A stretch of 54,074 nucleotides of DNA from Clostridium sp. AM30-24 (GTDB taxonomy: Bacteria; Bacillota; Clostridia; Lachnospirales; Lachnospiraceae). Where the stretch lies: NCBI RefSeq assembly GCF_003480435.1, contig NZ_QUJB01000002.1, forward strand, positions 1-54,074. The letters are read 5' to 3'. The translations under genes and the position numbers were made by a program. The notes under the pieces are model-generated. The model did no database searches, was not told where the DNA came from, and worked only from the letters and a program-made list of their open reading frames with translations. This document shows, piece by piece, positions 34,996 through 43,502 of this stretch. Numbering within the stretch: the first letter of the stretch is position 1; the number at the start of each line of letters is the position of its first letter.

Positions 34996-35012
34996 ATCTT
35001 GTGATACAAGAT
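34996..35012. promoter_or_regulatory. Perfect 17-bp dyad upstream of tctC, candidate regulator operator
   Basis: ATCTTGT (34996-35002), GAT, ACAAGAT (35006-35012). It lies 50 bp upstream of tctC, close to its probable transcription start, and has the size and symmetry of GntR-type operators. A second, looser repeat (ACAACTTT ... AAAGTTGT, 35038-35067) is upstream. Confidence 0.6.
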
Positions 35013-35238
35013 TAACATACTGGAAATGTGATTTTCAACAACTTTTGCCATTTTCTGGACAAAGTTGTATGTTTGTTGACGAATCAAACAGAAGCTGTAA
35101 TCGAGATTGATATTTATTAGATATTCTGCACATGAAAAAGGGAAGAAGACCGGACATCGGGTGATTTTCTCTTGCCAGAAATCAAAAATACGGTACAATA
35201 AGAGGCAGGAGATAAAGCGACAGGAACTGGAGAAACAT

Positions 35239-35781
35239 ATGAGAAAGATGACGATAGAAGAACACTATATGAAAGAAGCGATCCGGCAGGCGAAAAAGGC
35301 GGCTGCGCTTAAGGAAGTGCCCATCGGCTGCGTGATCGTTTATGACGGAAGGATCATCGCGAGAGGATATAACCGCCGGACGGTAGATAAAAACGTACTG
35401 GCCCACGCGGAGATCATCGCGATGCGGAAGGCCTGCCGCATTCTCGGCGATTGGAGACTAGAGGACTGTACGATGTACGTGACCTTGGAGCCATGTCCGA
35501 TGTGCGCCGGAGCCATCGTTCAGGCGAGAATTCCGAAGGTGGTGATCGGCTGCATGAACCCAAAAGCCGGTTGTGCCGGATCTGTGCTCGACATGCTCCA
35601 CGAGGACGGATTCAACCACCAGGTGGAGACGAAAGTAGGACTGTTGGGAGAGGAATGCTCACAGATGCTGAAGGATTTCTTTAAGGCACTGCGGGAGGAA
35701 GGAAAGCGGAAGAAGCTGGAACAGGTGCAGAAAGAAGCAAATAAAGAAGAAGCTGAAGACAAGCAGGGTCTTAATTCTTAA
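35239..35781 (+). CDS. tadA: tRNA adenosine(34) deaminase
   Basis: 180-aa zinc deaminase that converts the wobble A of tRNA-Arg(ACG) to inosine. The metal ligands are His56-Ala-Glu58 (HAE) and Cys86/Cys89 in LEPCPMCAGA. The start at 35239 is set by CTGGAG 6 nt upstream; the frame runs to 35107 without support. The last 30 residues are a Lys/Glu-rich tail beyond the usual fold. As in Bacillus, tadA lies upstream of the SRP RNA and dnaX-recR, though here three genes intervene. Confidence 0.93.
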   Translation: MRKMTIEEHYMKEAIRQAKKAAALKEVPIGCVIVYDGRIIARGYNRRTVDKNVLAHAEIIAMRKACRILGDWRLEDCTMYVTLEPCPMCAGAIVQARIPKVVIGCMNPKAGCAGSVLDMLHEDGFNHQVETKVGLLGEECSQMLKDFFKALREEGKRKKLEQVQKEANKEEAEDKQGLNS

Positions 35782-35877
35782 ATAATATTTGGAGTGTTTA
35801 CGTTTATCAAAACCATGACAGCCCACAACAGCAAATTCATATAACAATGAAAATTACGGAAGAAAAATAAAATAAGT

Positions 35878-36010
35878 GTAACTATTCAGTACCTTCATAG
35901 TTACGTGCAAAAATCCATTCCAGATCAGCTTCACTGATGGGATTTTTGCCTTCCAGCCTATGTTTTCTTACGGTCAGCGCGGCAAGTGCGCAGACCTACT
36001 GAACAGTTAC
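35878..36010. mobile_element. MITE-like element with 16-bp terminal inverted repeats
   Basis: GTAACTATTCAGTACC (35878-35893) and CCTACTGAACAGTTAC (35995-36010) are inverted copies (14 of 16 matching). The 133-bp element is non-coding and has an inner hairpin from AAAAATCC (about 35909) to GGATTTTT (about 35947). No target duplication is obvious. The rest of the 35782-36146 gap holds only the terminator at 36028. Confidence 0.6.
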
Positions 36011-36027
36011 AAATAAGTTTACATAAC

Positions 36028-36064
36028 AAAACCACCAACAGAAATGAATCTGTGAGGTGGTTTT
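36028..36064. terminator. Bidirectional terminator between tadA and the YitT gene
   Basis: AAAACCACC (36028-36036) pairs with GGTGGTTTT (36056-36064), with an inner ACAGA/TCTGT stem. A- and T-runs on both sides allow action on both strands. Confidence 0.85.
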
Positions 36065-36146
36065 ATCTATGCAGACGATTATTCAAAATCAAATTGATTC
36101 AAAAAGACGATAGAAGTGTCCAAGGCCAAGAAGAGTGCTGATTCTA

Positions 36147-36998
36147 TCACGCACTGATCTTCTTCGGCCGGTACCGGATATCCGAAACCTTATACACCGT
36201 GATAAATGCCTCCGGATCACTGGAACTGATATAGTCCATGAGTGCCTGATACTCACGCTTATCCACGATCGTAATGATCTCATTGTGTTTCTCAAAATTA
36301 TACGCACCGATCGCTTCATAGATCGTTGCGCCGCTATGCAGATTGTTAATAATGAACTCGCGGAGTTCTTCCTCTTTCTTCGTGATAATGCAGACACGTC
36401 TCTTGACATTCTGGTCAAAAATAAAGTAATCGAGGACGATTCCGTTCACATATGTACCGAGCACACTGAGCACGACGGTCTTTTTGTCATACACGAACGC
36501 GGAAGAAAGTGCCACGCACATGCCGGAGAGAGACATTGCTTTTCCGAGATCCATATGCAGATATTTATTCATGATCTTTGCGACGATGTCCAGTCCGCCG
36601 GATGATGCATTCATGTTAAAGAGCATCGCGAGACCGATGCTGACTACCAGCACATAGCAGACCGCATCCAGCTCCTGACTTCCGGTGAGCGATGTAAAAT
36701 CCGGGAAGATTTTTTCGAAAATTCCTAAGAATACCGGAAGCATGACACTCGTGTATACCGTTTTCGCGCCGAATTCCTTACCACATAAAATAAATCCGAT
36801 GATCAGCAGAAGGATATTGAGCACCATCGTGATCACGGAAAGCGGAAGCGGGATAAAGTGGGTCAGAATAATTCCGAGACCGGAAATACTGCTGATCGAT
36901 GTGTGGCTTGGTACCAGAAAAAAGAAGACCGCTATGGCTGTGATTGCGTCAGCCAGAGTCATGACAAAAATTTCTTTGATTAACCCCTTGTTGTTCAT
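36147..36998 (-). CDS. YitT-family membrane protein (DUF2179)
   Basis: 283-aa protein with five or six membrane segments in the first 190 residues (including the SSGGLDIVAKI stretch typical of the family) and a C-terminal cytoplasmic DUF2179 domain beginning near residue 195, with YNFEKHNEIITIVD. The ATG at 36998 has AAAGGG upstream and is preferred over 37016. Transport function is suspected for the family but the substrate is not established. It stands alone, transcribed leftward between two rightward core genes. Confidence 0.88.
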   Translation of the reverse strand: MNNKGLIKEIFVMTLADAITAIAVFFFLVPSHTSISSISGLGIILTHFIPLPLSVITMVLNILLLIIGFILCGKEFGAKTVYTSVMLPVFLGIFEKIFPDFTSLTGSQELDAVCYVLVVSIGLAMLFNMNASSGGLDIVAKIMNKYLHMDLGKAMSLSGMCVALSSAFVYDKKTVVLSVLGTYVNGIVLDYFIFDQNVKRRVCIITKKEEELREFIINNLHSGATIYEAIGAYNFEKHNEIITIVDKREYQALMDYISSSDPEAFITVYKVSDIRYRPKKISA

Positions 36999-37358
36999 AA
37001 TACAGAACCCTTTCATAGTGCAAGTTGCTGATTTCCTGTGGATATTCTCGTTATGTCTTTTCCACAGCTACATTTTTTGGTTCAAGTATATACTGGATGG
37101 ACATGATATGCAAGAGAACGTGGTGAAGTGTGACTATAATAAAAGAATATGAAAACAAGAAGATGATGTGGCCGGACTGTAACTATGAATTGCTGTCTGC
37201 GCGGGGCATGAACAGTAATACTGTCTGAATAAGGACAGAAAAAGTTAAGGAAATTTACAGGCGGAGGTAAAAACTGTATGGTATTATAAATTATACAGAC
37301 AGCTTTGCTGCATGCCGGATACGGCAACATCACGATTAAAACAGAAAGAGGGGAGATC

Positions 37359-38165
37359 ATGAACGATAAAAAGAAGATCCTGGCGGCTGCAGGCCTCCTT
37401 GTCCTTGTGGGAGCCGCCGCGACAGCATTCTATATAGGGAAAAAGAATAAAACACAGATGATGTCATCGGTCTGCGTTATCGGCGGGGCGGATGGACCGA
37501 CATCGATCTTTCTTGCTGGAAAATTTGACAATTCCGCTGACGAGGGAACAAAAGCCGCAGTTCTGGATCTTGAGACTGCAAAAAAACAGCCCTATGGTCA
37601 GGTAGTGGAGCTCGACTATGTGAGTATCGACAGGATCTCCCTCCACGGCTCCTTCGGATACATTGCTTTCGACATAAATGGCTCCGATGATTCTGCGACA
37701 ATGGAGCCGGTGGCAGCCTACACCCTGGAAGAGGCTGGTCCCATCGTGACACAGGGCGATGAGTATACGGAAGTTCTCGGAAGCGCGGATGGCTGCGTGG
37801 TGGCACCGAAGGCGTATATGAAGGAAAAGAATCCGATGTACCTCTACTCCAACACCTACGGAGATGTGACGGAACTTCCGGAAAAAGTCTGCAAGATCCT
37901 CAGGGACAATAAAGAAAACGGCAGCTTCAAGGATGCATATCTGACGGACGACCGTCTGAATCAGATGGCATCGGATATCTACAACGAATATGGCAGCACA
38001 CTGCTGTACGGCCCGGTGGCGATCCCGGAGTTTGACAGCGAAGTTTACGGCTTTCTGGCAGCGGACGGTGATAAGCTGGAAGATATCTGGTACGGAATCT
38101 GGCATGCACCGCTGGAGAACCAGACATTTCCGATCGCAAAAATGCCTTTATTTCAGCAAAAATAA
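37359..38165 (+). CDS. Membrane-anchored hypothetical protein with a GGADGPTSIF motif
   Basis: 268-aa protein of unknown function. One N-terminal membrane segment (residues 6-26) is followed at 41-51 by IGGADGPTSIF, a match to the motif known from the beta subunit of sodium-pumping decarboxylases (OadB/GcdB), although the rest has no such membrane domain. The remaining 210 residues look extracytoplasmic and soluble. An AGAGGGGAGA site precedes the ATG. It has no partner genes and ends about 35 nt before the SRP RNA promoter. A signalling or sorting role for the motif is pure speculation. Confidence 0.65.
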   Translation: MNDKKKILAAAGLLVLVGAAATAFYIGKKNKTQMMSSVCVIGGADGPTSIFLAGKFDNSADEGTKAAVLDLETAKKQPYGQVVELDYVSIDRISLHGSFGYIAFDINGSDDSATMEPVAAYTLEEAGPIVTQGDEYTEVLGSADGCVVAPKAYMKEKNPMYLYSNTYGDVTELPEKVCKILRDNKENGSFKDAYLTDDRLNQMASDIYNEYGSTLLYGPVAIPEFDSEVYGFLAADGDKLEDIWYGIWHAPLENQTFPIAKMPLFQQK

Positions 38166-38200
38166 ATACTTTACATTGGACACACGCAATTTTTCCAAAC

Positions 38201-38229
38201 TTGACAAAACGCCCTCGTCCATGTATACT
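38201..38229 (+). promoter_or_regulatory. Promoter of the SRP RNA
   Basis: TTGACA (38201-38206), a 17-nt spacer and TATACT (38224-38229), a near-consensus strong promoter ending about 7 nt before the RNA. Confidence 0.9.
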
Positions 38230-38235
38230 TAACTG

Positions 38236-38500
38236 GTCCGCACAGCCGGGGAGATAGCGGTGCCCTATACCTGCAATCCGCTACAGCAGGGGTGATGTTC
38301 TGCCTCGGGTACTTCCTTGTGAAGCTGCCCCGGGTAAGCGGCGCTGACGTTTTGGTCTCGCGCAATGGGACTCTCTGAACCATGTCAGGGCAGGAATGCA
38401 GCAGCATTAAGGAGAACCTTCCATGTGCCGCGAGGGAGCCGGGACCGAGCTGGCTGCCAGGGTAACGTTCATGAGACGTATTCAAAGCAGAGCGTGCGGA
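38236..38500 (+). ncRNA. ffs: Signal recognition particle RNA, large Bacillus type
   Basis: About 265-nt RNA, the scaffold of the signal recognition particle. The SRP54-binding helix is evident from CATGTCAGG (about 38391) and GGAATGCAGCAGC (about 38403), and the Alu domain from GGAGATAGCGGTGCCC with CTGCAATCCGCT. The 5' end (TCCGCAC) pairs with the 3' end (GTGCGGA, 38494-38500), which sets the limits. Ends are estimated to within a few bases. It sits upstream of dnaX-ybaB-recR as in Bacillus, separated here by two genes. Confidence 0.93.
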
Positions 38501-38530
38501 TAAAAAAGAAATTATAAGAGGTGACAGCCA

Positions 38531-40027
38531 ATGAGAAAGAAATTTCTGTTATTGCTGGCGCTTCTTTTTTTATTGGCCGGAGTGATCTTTATCCTGCCCG
38601 CAGTGCGGGATCGCGTCACGGACCAGACGAAAGAAAGCGCCACGGAAGAAACAGAACCATCCGTAACGGAGACCGAAACCGAAACGCCCACGGAGACCGA
38701 AACGGAATCTGAGACGGAGACCGAAACCGAGGAGCCAACTGAGGAAGAGTCGGAAGATCCCGGTGAACCGGTGGACCGCGAAAAAGTGGAGACTCACCTG
38801 ATCGTTGCGTCGGACATGCATTATATGTCACCAGTAACGACCGACTATGGCGCAGCTTTCGAACGCCTTGTAAACAACAGTGATGGAAAGGTGATTTACT
38901 ATCAGACCCAGTTATGGCAGGCCTTTCAGGAGGAAGTTTTCGCGGCGCAGCCGGATGCGCTGATCTTAAGTGGCGATCTGAGCCTAAACGGAGAAAAGAT
39001 AAATCATCAGGAATTTGCTGAAAAACTTCGGGAGATCGAGGCTGCGGGAGTTCCGGTCTATGTAATTCCCGGGAATCATGATATCAATAAGCCGGACGCA
39101 GGCGAATACTTCGGAGATCAGAGGACGGATGTGGAGAGCGTGACTTCTGAAGAATTCCGCGAGATATACGGGGATTTCGGATACAATGAGGCAAAGAGTG
39201 AGGCACCGGATTCCTTAAGCTATCTTGTAGAATTAAACGAGACGACCTGGCTTATGATGCTTGATACGACGGTCTGCGAGCCGGAAAATGAGGTATACGG
39301 AGAGATCAGGGAAGGAACACTTGAATGGATGGAAGAATGCCTGAAAGAGGCATATGCCGAGGGAATCACCGTGATCCCGGTGGGACACCATAATCTTCAG
39401 CGTCTGAGCCGGGTTTATGTGGAAGAATGTGTGATCGAAAATTGTGATGAAGTTCTGGAACTCCTCGAGCGTTACCTGACGCCGGTGTATTTCAGCGGTC
39501 ATCTTCACACCCAGAAAGTTATGAAGCACCTGACAGAACCGGGAATGGGATCGGATACCTACGGAATATGGGAGATCGTCAGCAATTCGCTGATCCTGCC
39601 GCCATGTCAGTATGGGACTGTGACTTTAAATACGGATGGCAGTATTGATTATCTTGCAAAGATTGTGGATGTTTCAGGTTGGGCGTCCGCAAACGGAGAG
39701 ACAGATCCGGATCTTCTTGATTTCCCGTCCTACACAGAAAATTATCTGCGGACGGTTCTTACGAACCAGATATCCCGGCAGCTTGAGGATGTGCCGAAAG
39801 AATTAAAAGAGGTCATGGTCGATTTTTATACCGATCTGTATAAAGATTACTATGCCGGTGTGCCGATCAGCTACTCGGAGAAGAAAAATGAGTTCGGCTA
39901 CGGACTCTGGGTCCGCTATATGGATCCCAGCATCGAGTTCCGCCAGCTCGACGGAATGATGCGCGATACGATCTCAGCGAATAATCATGCAGAGATCCCG
40001 AATCCGATCCACTTGAAGCGTCCATAA
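38531..40027 (+). CDS. Exported membrane-anchored metallophosphoesterase
   Basis: 498-aa protein with an N-terminal membrane segment (residues 5-23), a 45-residue Thr/Glu repeat linker (TETETETPTETETESETE), and a calcineurin-like phosphoesterase domain from about residue 92: SDMHY, LSGDLSLNG, PGNHDINK, VGHHN and SGHLHTQ supply the two-metal site. The acidic linker suggests spanning the cell wall, with the enzyme outside. Substrate unknown; relatives hydrolyse phosphomonoesters or nucleotides. It starts 30 nt after the SRP RNA with an AGAGGTGA site. Confidence 0.85.
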   Translation: MRKKFLLLLALLFLLAGVIFILPAVRDRVTDQTKESATEETEPSVTETETETPTETETESETETETEEPTEEESEDPGEPVDREKVETHLIVASDMHYMSPVTTDYGAAFERLVNNSDGKVIYYQTQLWQAFQEEVFAAQPDALILSGDLSLNGEKINHQEFAEKLREIEAAGVPVYVIPGNHDINKPDAGEYFGDQRTDVESVTSEEFREIYGDFGYNEAKSEAPDSLSYLVELNETTWLMMLDTTVCEPENEVYGEIREGTLEWMEECLKEAYAEGITVIPVGHHNLQRLSRVYVEECVIENCDEVLELLERYLTPVYFSGHLHTQKVMKHLTEPGMGSDTYGIWEIVSNSLILPPCQYGTVTLNTDGSIDYLAKIVDVSGWASANGETDPDLLDFPSYTENYLRTVLTNQISRQLEDVPKELKEVMVDFYTDLYKDYYAGVPISYSEKKNEFGYGLWVRYMDPSIEFRQLDGMMRDTISANNHAEIPNPIHLKRP

Positions 40028-40117
40028 TATTACTGTAAGAAAAGAGAGATGCAGCAAGTTATTACTGCCCAGGGTAGGAAGTTTCTGAACTGAAAATTCC
40101 GTACAAAGATTTTTTCC

Positions 40118-40146
40118 TTGCCCCTCTCTTTTCTTTGTATTATAAT
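40118..40146 (+). promoter_or_regulatory. Promoter of the phosphofructokinase gene
   Basis: TTGCCC (40118-40123), a 17-nt spacer and TATAAT (40141-40146). The spacer is the right arm of a perfect 12-bp inverted repeat (40037-40048 with 40124-40135). Confidence 0.7.
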
Positions 40147-40206
40147 CTTATCTTGGATACATGCATTCATATTTCGACTGAGAGAAATCGGAGAAAGGAC
40201 AAAACG

Positions 40207-41289
40207 ATGAAGAGAGTTGGATTCCTTACGAGCGGCGGCGACTGCCAGGCTTTAAATGCTACGATGCGCGGAGTCGCAAAAGGTCTATACCAGATCTACA
40301 AAGATGAAGTGGAAATTATTGGCTTTGAAGACGGATATAAAGGCTTGATGTACGCAAATTATCTGATGATGAAACAGTCAGATTTTTCGGGCGTTCTCAC
40401 AAAAGGCGGAACGATGCTCGGCACATCCAGACAGCCGTTTAAGCTGATGCGTGTACCGGATGAGAACGGACTTGACAAGGTGGAGCTTATGAAGCACACC
40501 TACTATAAATTGAAGCTGGATGCCCTCGTGGTCCTTGGCGGAAACGGAAGCCAGAAGACGGCCAACCTCTTAAGTCAGGAGGGACTCAACGTGATCGGTC
40601 TCCCGAAGACGATCGATAATGACCTCTGGGGAACTGACATGACCTTCGGATTCCAGAGCGCGGTGGATATCGCCACAAACGCTATTGACTGCATCCACAC
40701 GACAGCCTCCTCCCATGGACGCGTCTTTATTGTGGAAGTTATGGGACATAAAGTCGGCTGGCTTACGCTTCACGCGGGAATTGCCGGAGGTGCGGATATC
40801 ATCCTGATCCCGGAGATCCCATATGACCTTGATAAGGTCGTAAAGAAGATCAAGGAGCGGACAAAGAACGGAAGCCGGTTCTCGATCCTCGCAGTGGCAG
40901 AGGGTGCGATCTCAAAGGAGCAGGCAGCCCTTTCCAAAAAAGAATACAAGAAATATCTGGAGGAACGCGCCACGAAATACCAGTCGGTTGCGTATGAGAT
41001 CGGCGCGAAAATTCAGGAGATGACAGGTCAGGAGATCCGTGTGACAGTTCCGGGCCATATGCAGCGCGGCGGCACTCCGGTCCCGTACGACCGCGTGATC
41101 TCCACAAGAATCGGCGCACATGCCGCCGAAATGATCAAAAATAATGAGTTCGGCAAGTTAGTCGTAGTGAAAAATAATGTGATCACGGATATCCCGCTGG
41201 CAGAATCTGCCGGAAAATTAAAATATGTGGATCCGCAGTCTGACATTGTAAATGAGGCGAAGCTTATCGGAATCAGTTTCGGAGACTGA
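40207..41289 (+). CDS. 6-phosphofructokinase, group III type
   Basis: 360-aa glycolytic enzyme phosphorylating fructose 6-phosphate. The start at 40207 is set by GGAGAAAGGA; the frame extends to 40135. Key sites: TSGGDCQALNA near the N-terminus (the usual form is GDxPGxNA), GGNGS at 111-115 and PKTIDND at 133-139 with the catalytic Asp. Gly114 (E. coli Gly104) favours ATP, while Lys134 (E. coli Gly124) is seen in PPi and group III enzymes; Gly with Lys is known from ATP-using actinobacterial enzymes. Asn113 replaces the metal-binding Asp of GGDGS, which is unusual. It may be a second, atypical phosphofructokinase. It ends 6 nt before dnaX, so the two are probably co-transcribed. Confidence 0.88.
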   Translation: MKRVGFLTSGGDCQALNATMRGVAKGLYQIYKDEVEIIGFEDGYKGLMYANYLMMKQSDFSGVLTKGGTMLGTSRQPFKLMRVPDENGLDKVELMKHTYYKLKLDALVVLGGNGSQKTANLLSQEGLNVIGLPKTIDNDLWGTDMTFGFQSAVDIATNAIDCIHTTASSHGRVFIVEVMGHKVGWLTLHAGIAGGADIILIPEIPYDLDKVVKKIKERTKNGSRFSILAVAEGAISKEQAALSKKEYKKYLEERATKYQSVAYEIGAKIQEMTGQEIRVTVPGHMQRGGTPVPYDRVISTRIGAHAAEMIKNNEFGKLVVVKNNVITDIPLAESAGKLKYVDPQSDIVNEAKLIGISFGD

Positions 41290-41295
41290 TAGAAA

Positions 41296-43023
41296 ATGTC
41301 ATATCAAGCGTTATACAGGAAATGGCGTCCGCAGGTATTCGCGGATGTAAAAGGACAGGATCATATTGTAAAAACCTTACAGAATCAGATCAGTTCCGGC
41401 AGAATCGGCCACGCATATCTGTTCTGCGGAACCCGCGGAACAGGTAAGACGACGGTGGCGAAGATCCTGGCCCGGGCGGTGAACTGCGAACATCCGGTGG
41501 ACGGAAGTCCCTGCGGGGAATGTCCGAGCTGTAAACAGATCCTGGCCGGAACATCCCTGAATGTAGTGGAGATCGATGCCGCATCCAACAACGGCGTCGA
41601 AAATATCCGTGAGATCCGGGAACAGGTCCAGTACCCACCGACGGAAGGAAAATATCGTGTATACATCATCGACGAGGTTCATATGCTGTCCACAGGCGCA
41701 TTCAATGCCCTGTTAAAGACACTGGAGGAGCCGCCGTCCTACGTGATCTTTATCCTTGCGACTACGGAGGTCCACAAGATTCCGATCACGGTGCTTTCCA
41801 GATGCCAGAGATACGATTTCCGCCGCATCACGCTGGATACGATCACAGCCCGTTTAAAAGAACTTACGGAAGCCGAGAACATGCCGGTGGAGGAGAAAGC
41901 GCTCCGTTACGTGGCAAAAGCCGGAGACGGCTCCATGCGAGATGCTTTAAGTCTCCTGGACCAGTGCGCGGCGTTCCATTTTGGTGAGACGCTGACTTAC
42001 GAACATGTGTTGGATGTTCTCGGAGCTGTGGATAACAGTGTATTCCGGGATCTGTTTCGTGCGATCCGGGAGAACCGGACGAAAGACTGTATCCTGAAAC
42101 TTGAGGAGATGGTCGTTCAGGGCCGGGAACTTTCCCAGTTTGTAGTAGATTTTATCTGGTTTCTCCGCAACCTGCTGTTGCTGAAGACGGCGGATGACGC
42201 GGAAGACCTTTTAGATATGTCGGAGGATAATCTGACACAGCTGCGGGAAGACGCAGCACTTGCAGATGAGAATGCTTTGATGCGGTATATCCGCGTGTTC
42301 TCAGAACTTTCAAACCAGATCCGCTTCGCGAATCAGAAACGCGTGCTGATTGAGCTTGCCTTCATCAAACTCACGAAGCCGGAGATGGAACAGAGCATGG
42401 ATTCCGTTCTGGAACGTCTGGAGAAGCTGGAGCGCGTGGTGCAGGAGGGAATTCCTGCGATCCCTGCCGGCGGCTATGTTCCGATGCAGAATGCGGGAAT
42501 GGCTGGTGATCCGATGATGCCCGCAGGTCAGATCCCGCCTCAGGCGTACACCAAGCCGGCCTATGGAGGTTCCGGTGTGCCGGAAAATCCTGCGGAATCA
42601 TCAGGGCAGCCTGCGCAGAATCCGGCAAATATGCAGAATCCGCAGGCTTTGGTCCAGAACTATGAGCCGAGAACCGTATCCCTGCCGAAAGCCGAGCTGG
42701 AGGATCTCAACATGATCCGCAATGAGTGGGGCAAGATCGTCCGTGACATGGGCATGTCCATCCGCCCGAGTTTCCGGGAAACGGTCGTGGAACCGGCGGG
42801 TGACAGCTGTCTCTGCATCGTATTCAATGATCCGATGAATTTTGCCATCGGAAGCCGTCCGAGCGTCCTCGGGGATCTGGAACGGTATGTGGAGCAGAAA
42901 TACGGAAAATCCCTGTACTTTAAATCCCGTGTCCGGGAGAGCGGGGAACGGATGGATACACGCTATATCAGTGATGAAGAGCTGAGAGAAAATATCCATA
43001 TGGATATCACGATCGAAGATTAG
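41296..43023 (+). CDS. dnaX: DNA polymerase III subunits gamma and tau
   Basis: 575-aa clamp-loader ATPase. Walker A GTRGTGKT (45-52), zinc module Cys64, Cys73, Cys76, Cys79, DEVHML, the SRC motif in LSRCQRYDF and sensor II in GDGSMRDALSLLD are all visible. A Pro/Gln/Gly/Met-rich linker at about 390-450 joins to the tau C-terminal domain that binds the polymerase. No clear slippery A-run for a frameshifted gamma product was seen. It begins 6 nt after the phosphofructokinase gene. It is core replication machinery in the Bacillus-like dnaX-ybaB-recR cluster. Confidence 0.95.
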   Translation: MSYQALYRKWRPQVFADVKGQDHIVKTLQNQISSGRIGHAYLFCGTRGTGKTTVAKILARAVNCEHPVDGSPCGECPSCKQILAGTSLNVVEIDAASNNGVENIREIREQVQYPPTEGKYRVYIIDEVHMLSTGAFNALLKTLEEPPSYVIFILATTEVHKIPITVLSRCQRYDFRRITLDTITARLKELTEAENMPVEEKALRYVAKAGDGSMRDALSLLDQCAAFHFGETLTYEHVLDVLGAVDNSVFRDLFRAIRENRTKDCILKLEEMVVQGRELSQFVVDFIWFLRNLLLLKTADDAEDLLDMSEDNLTQLREDAALADENALMRYIRVFSELSNQIRFANQKRVLIELAFIKLTKPEMEQSMDSVLERLEKLERVVQEGIPAIPAGGYVPMQNAGMAGDPMMPAGQIPPQAYTKPAYGGSGVPENPAESSGQPAQNPANMQNPQALVQNYEPRTVSLPKAELEDLNMIRNEWGKIVRDMGMSIRPSFRETVVEPAGDSCLCIVFNDPMNFAIGSRPSVLGDLERYVEQKYGKSLYFKSRVRESGERMDTRYISDEELRENIHMDITIED

Positions 43024-43055
43024 CCGTAACGATATCGTTGCGATTAATAATAAAA

Positions 43056-43113
43056 AGGGCTGAACCCGCTGCTTCCGGTCAATGGAAGTGAGAACCGGCT
43101 GTGAGACAGCCCT
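43056..43113 (+). ncRNA. Nested-stem RNA element between dnaX and ybaB
   Basis: AGGGCTG (43056-43062) pairs with CAGCCCT (43107-43113), and inside it CCGGT (43075-43079) pairs with ACCGG (43094-43098); CTTCC (43072-43076) could instead pair with GGAAG (43084-43088). It lies 35 nt before the ybaB start in the same transcript and has no T-run. It may be a small leader structure or processing site. Confidence 0.4.
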
Positions 43114-43147
43114 ACAGAAAATAATGAATATCAGGAGGAATTACACC

Positions 43148-43498
43148 ATGGCAAGACGTGGCGGTTTTCCGGGCGGTATGCCCGGCAATATGACAAATCT
43201 TATGAAGCAGGCGCAGAGAATGCAGCGTCAGATGGAAGAGAAGACAAAGGAGCTTGAGGAGAAGCAGTACACAGCAGCAGCAGGCGGTGGTGCTGTATCC
43301 GTTACCGTATCAGGTAAAAAAGAGGTTGTCGCTGTAAAGATCTCCCCGGAGGCAGTGGATCCGGACGATGTAGAGATGCTGGAGGATCTTATCGTTGCAG
43401 CTACAAACGAGGCTTTCCACCAGATGGAAGCTGAGTCCAGCGCGGTAATGTCTGAACTCACAGGCGGTCTCGGAAACCTTGGAGGCCTTTCCTTCTAA
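43148..43498 (+). CDS. ybaB: YbaB/EbfC nucleoid-associated protein
   Basis: 116-aa dimeric DNA-binding protein, a normal length for the family. The ATG at 43148 follows AGGAGGAATT; the frame back to 43082 covers the RNA structure. After a Gly/Met/Arg-rich start ([13 protein letters not shown]) comes the core: [16 protein letters not shown] helix, [20 protein letters not shown] strands (20 residues) and a final helix with a Gly-rich end. It stands between dnaX and recR as in most Bacillota and may help clamp-loader or recombination functions. Confidence 0.95.
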   Translation: MARRGGFPGGMPGNMTNLMKQAQRMQRQMEEKTKELEEKQYTAAAGGGAVSVTVSGKKEVVAVKISPEAVDPDDVEMLEDLIVAATNEAFHQMEAESSAVMSELTGGLGNLGGLSF

Positions 43499-43502
43499 AA
43501 TT

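Noticed and set aside
40037..40135. 12-bp perfect inverted repeat AAGAAAAGAGAG / CTCTCTTTTCTT as a possible 6S RNA or riboswitch
   Set aside because: Arms are low-complexity purine/pyrimidine runs 75 nt apart, and the right arm is the promoter spacer; no known RNA motif recognised.
41296..43023. Programmed frameshift giving the short gamma protein in dnaX
   Set aside because: I found no slippery A-run with a following stem in the expected region.
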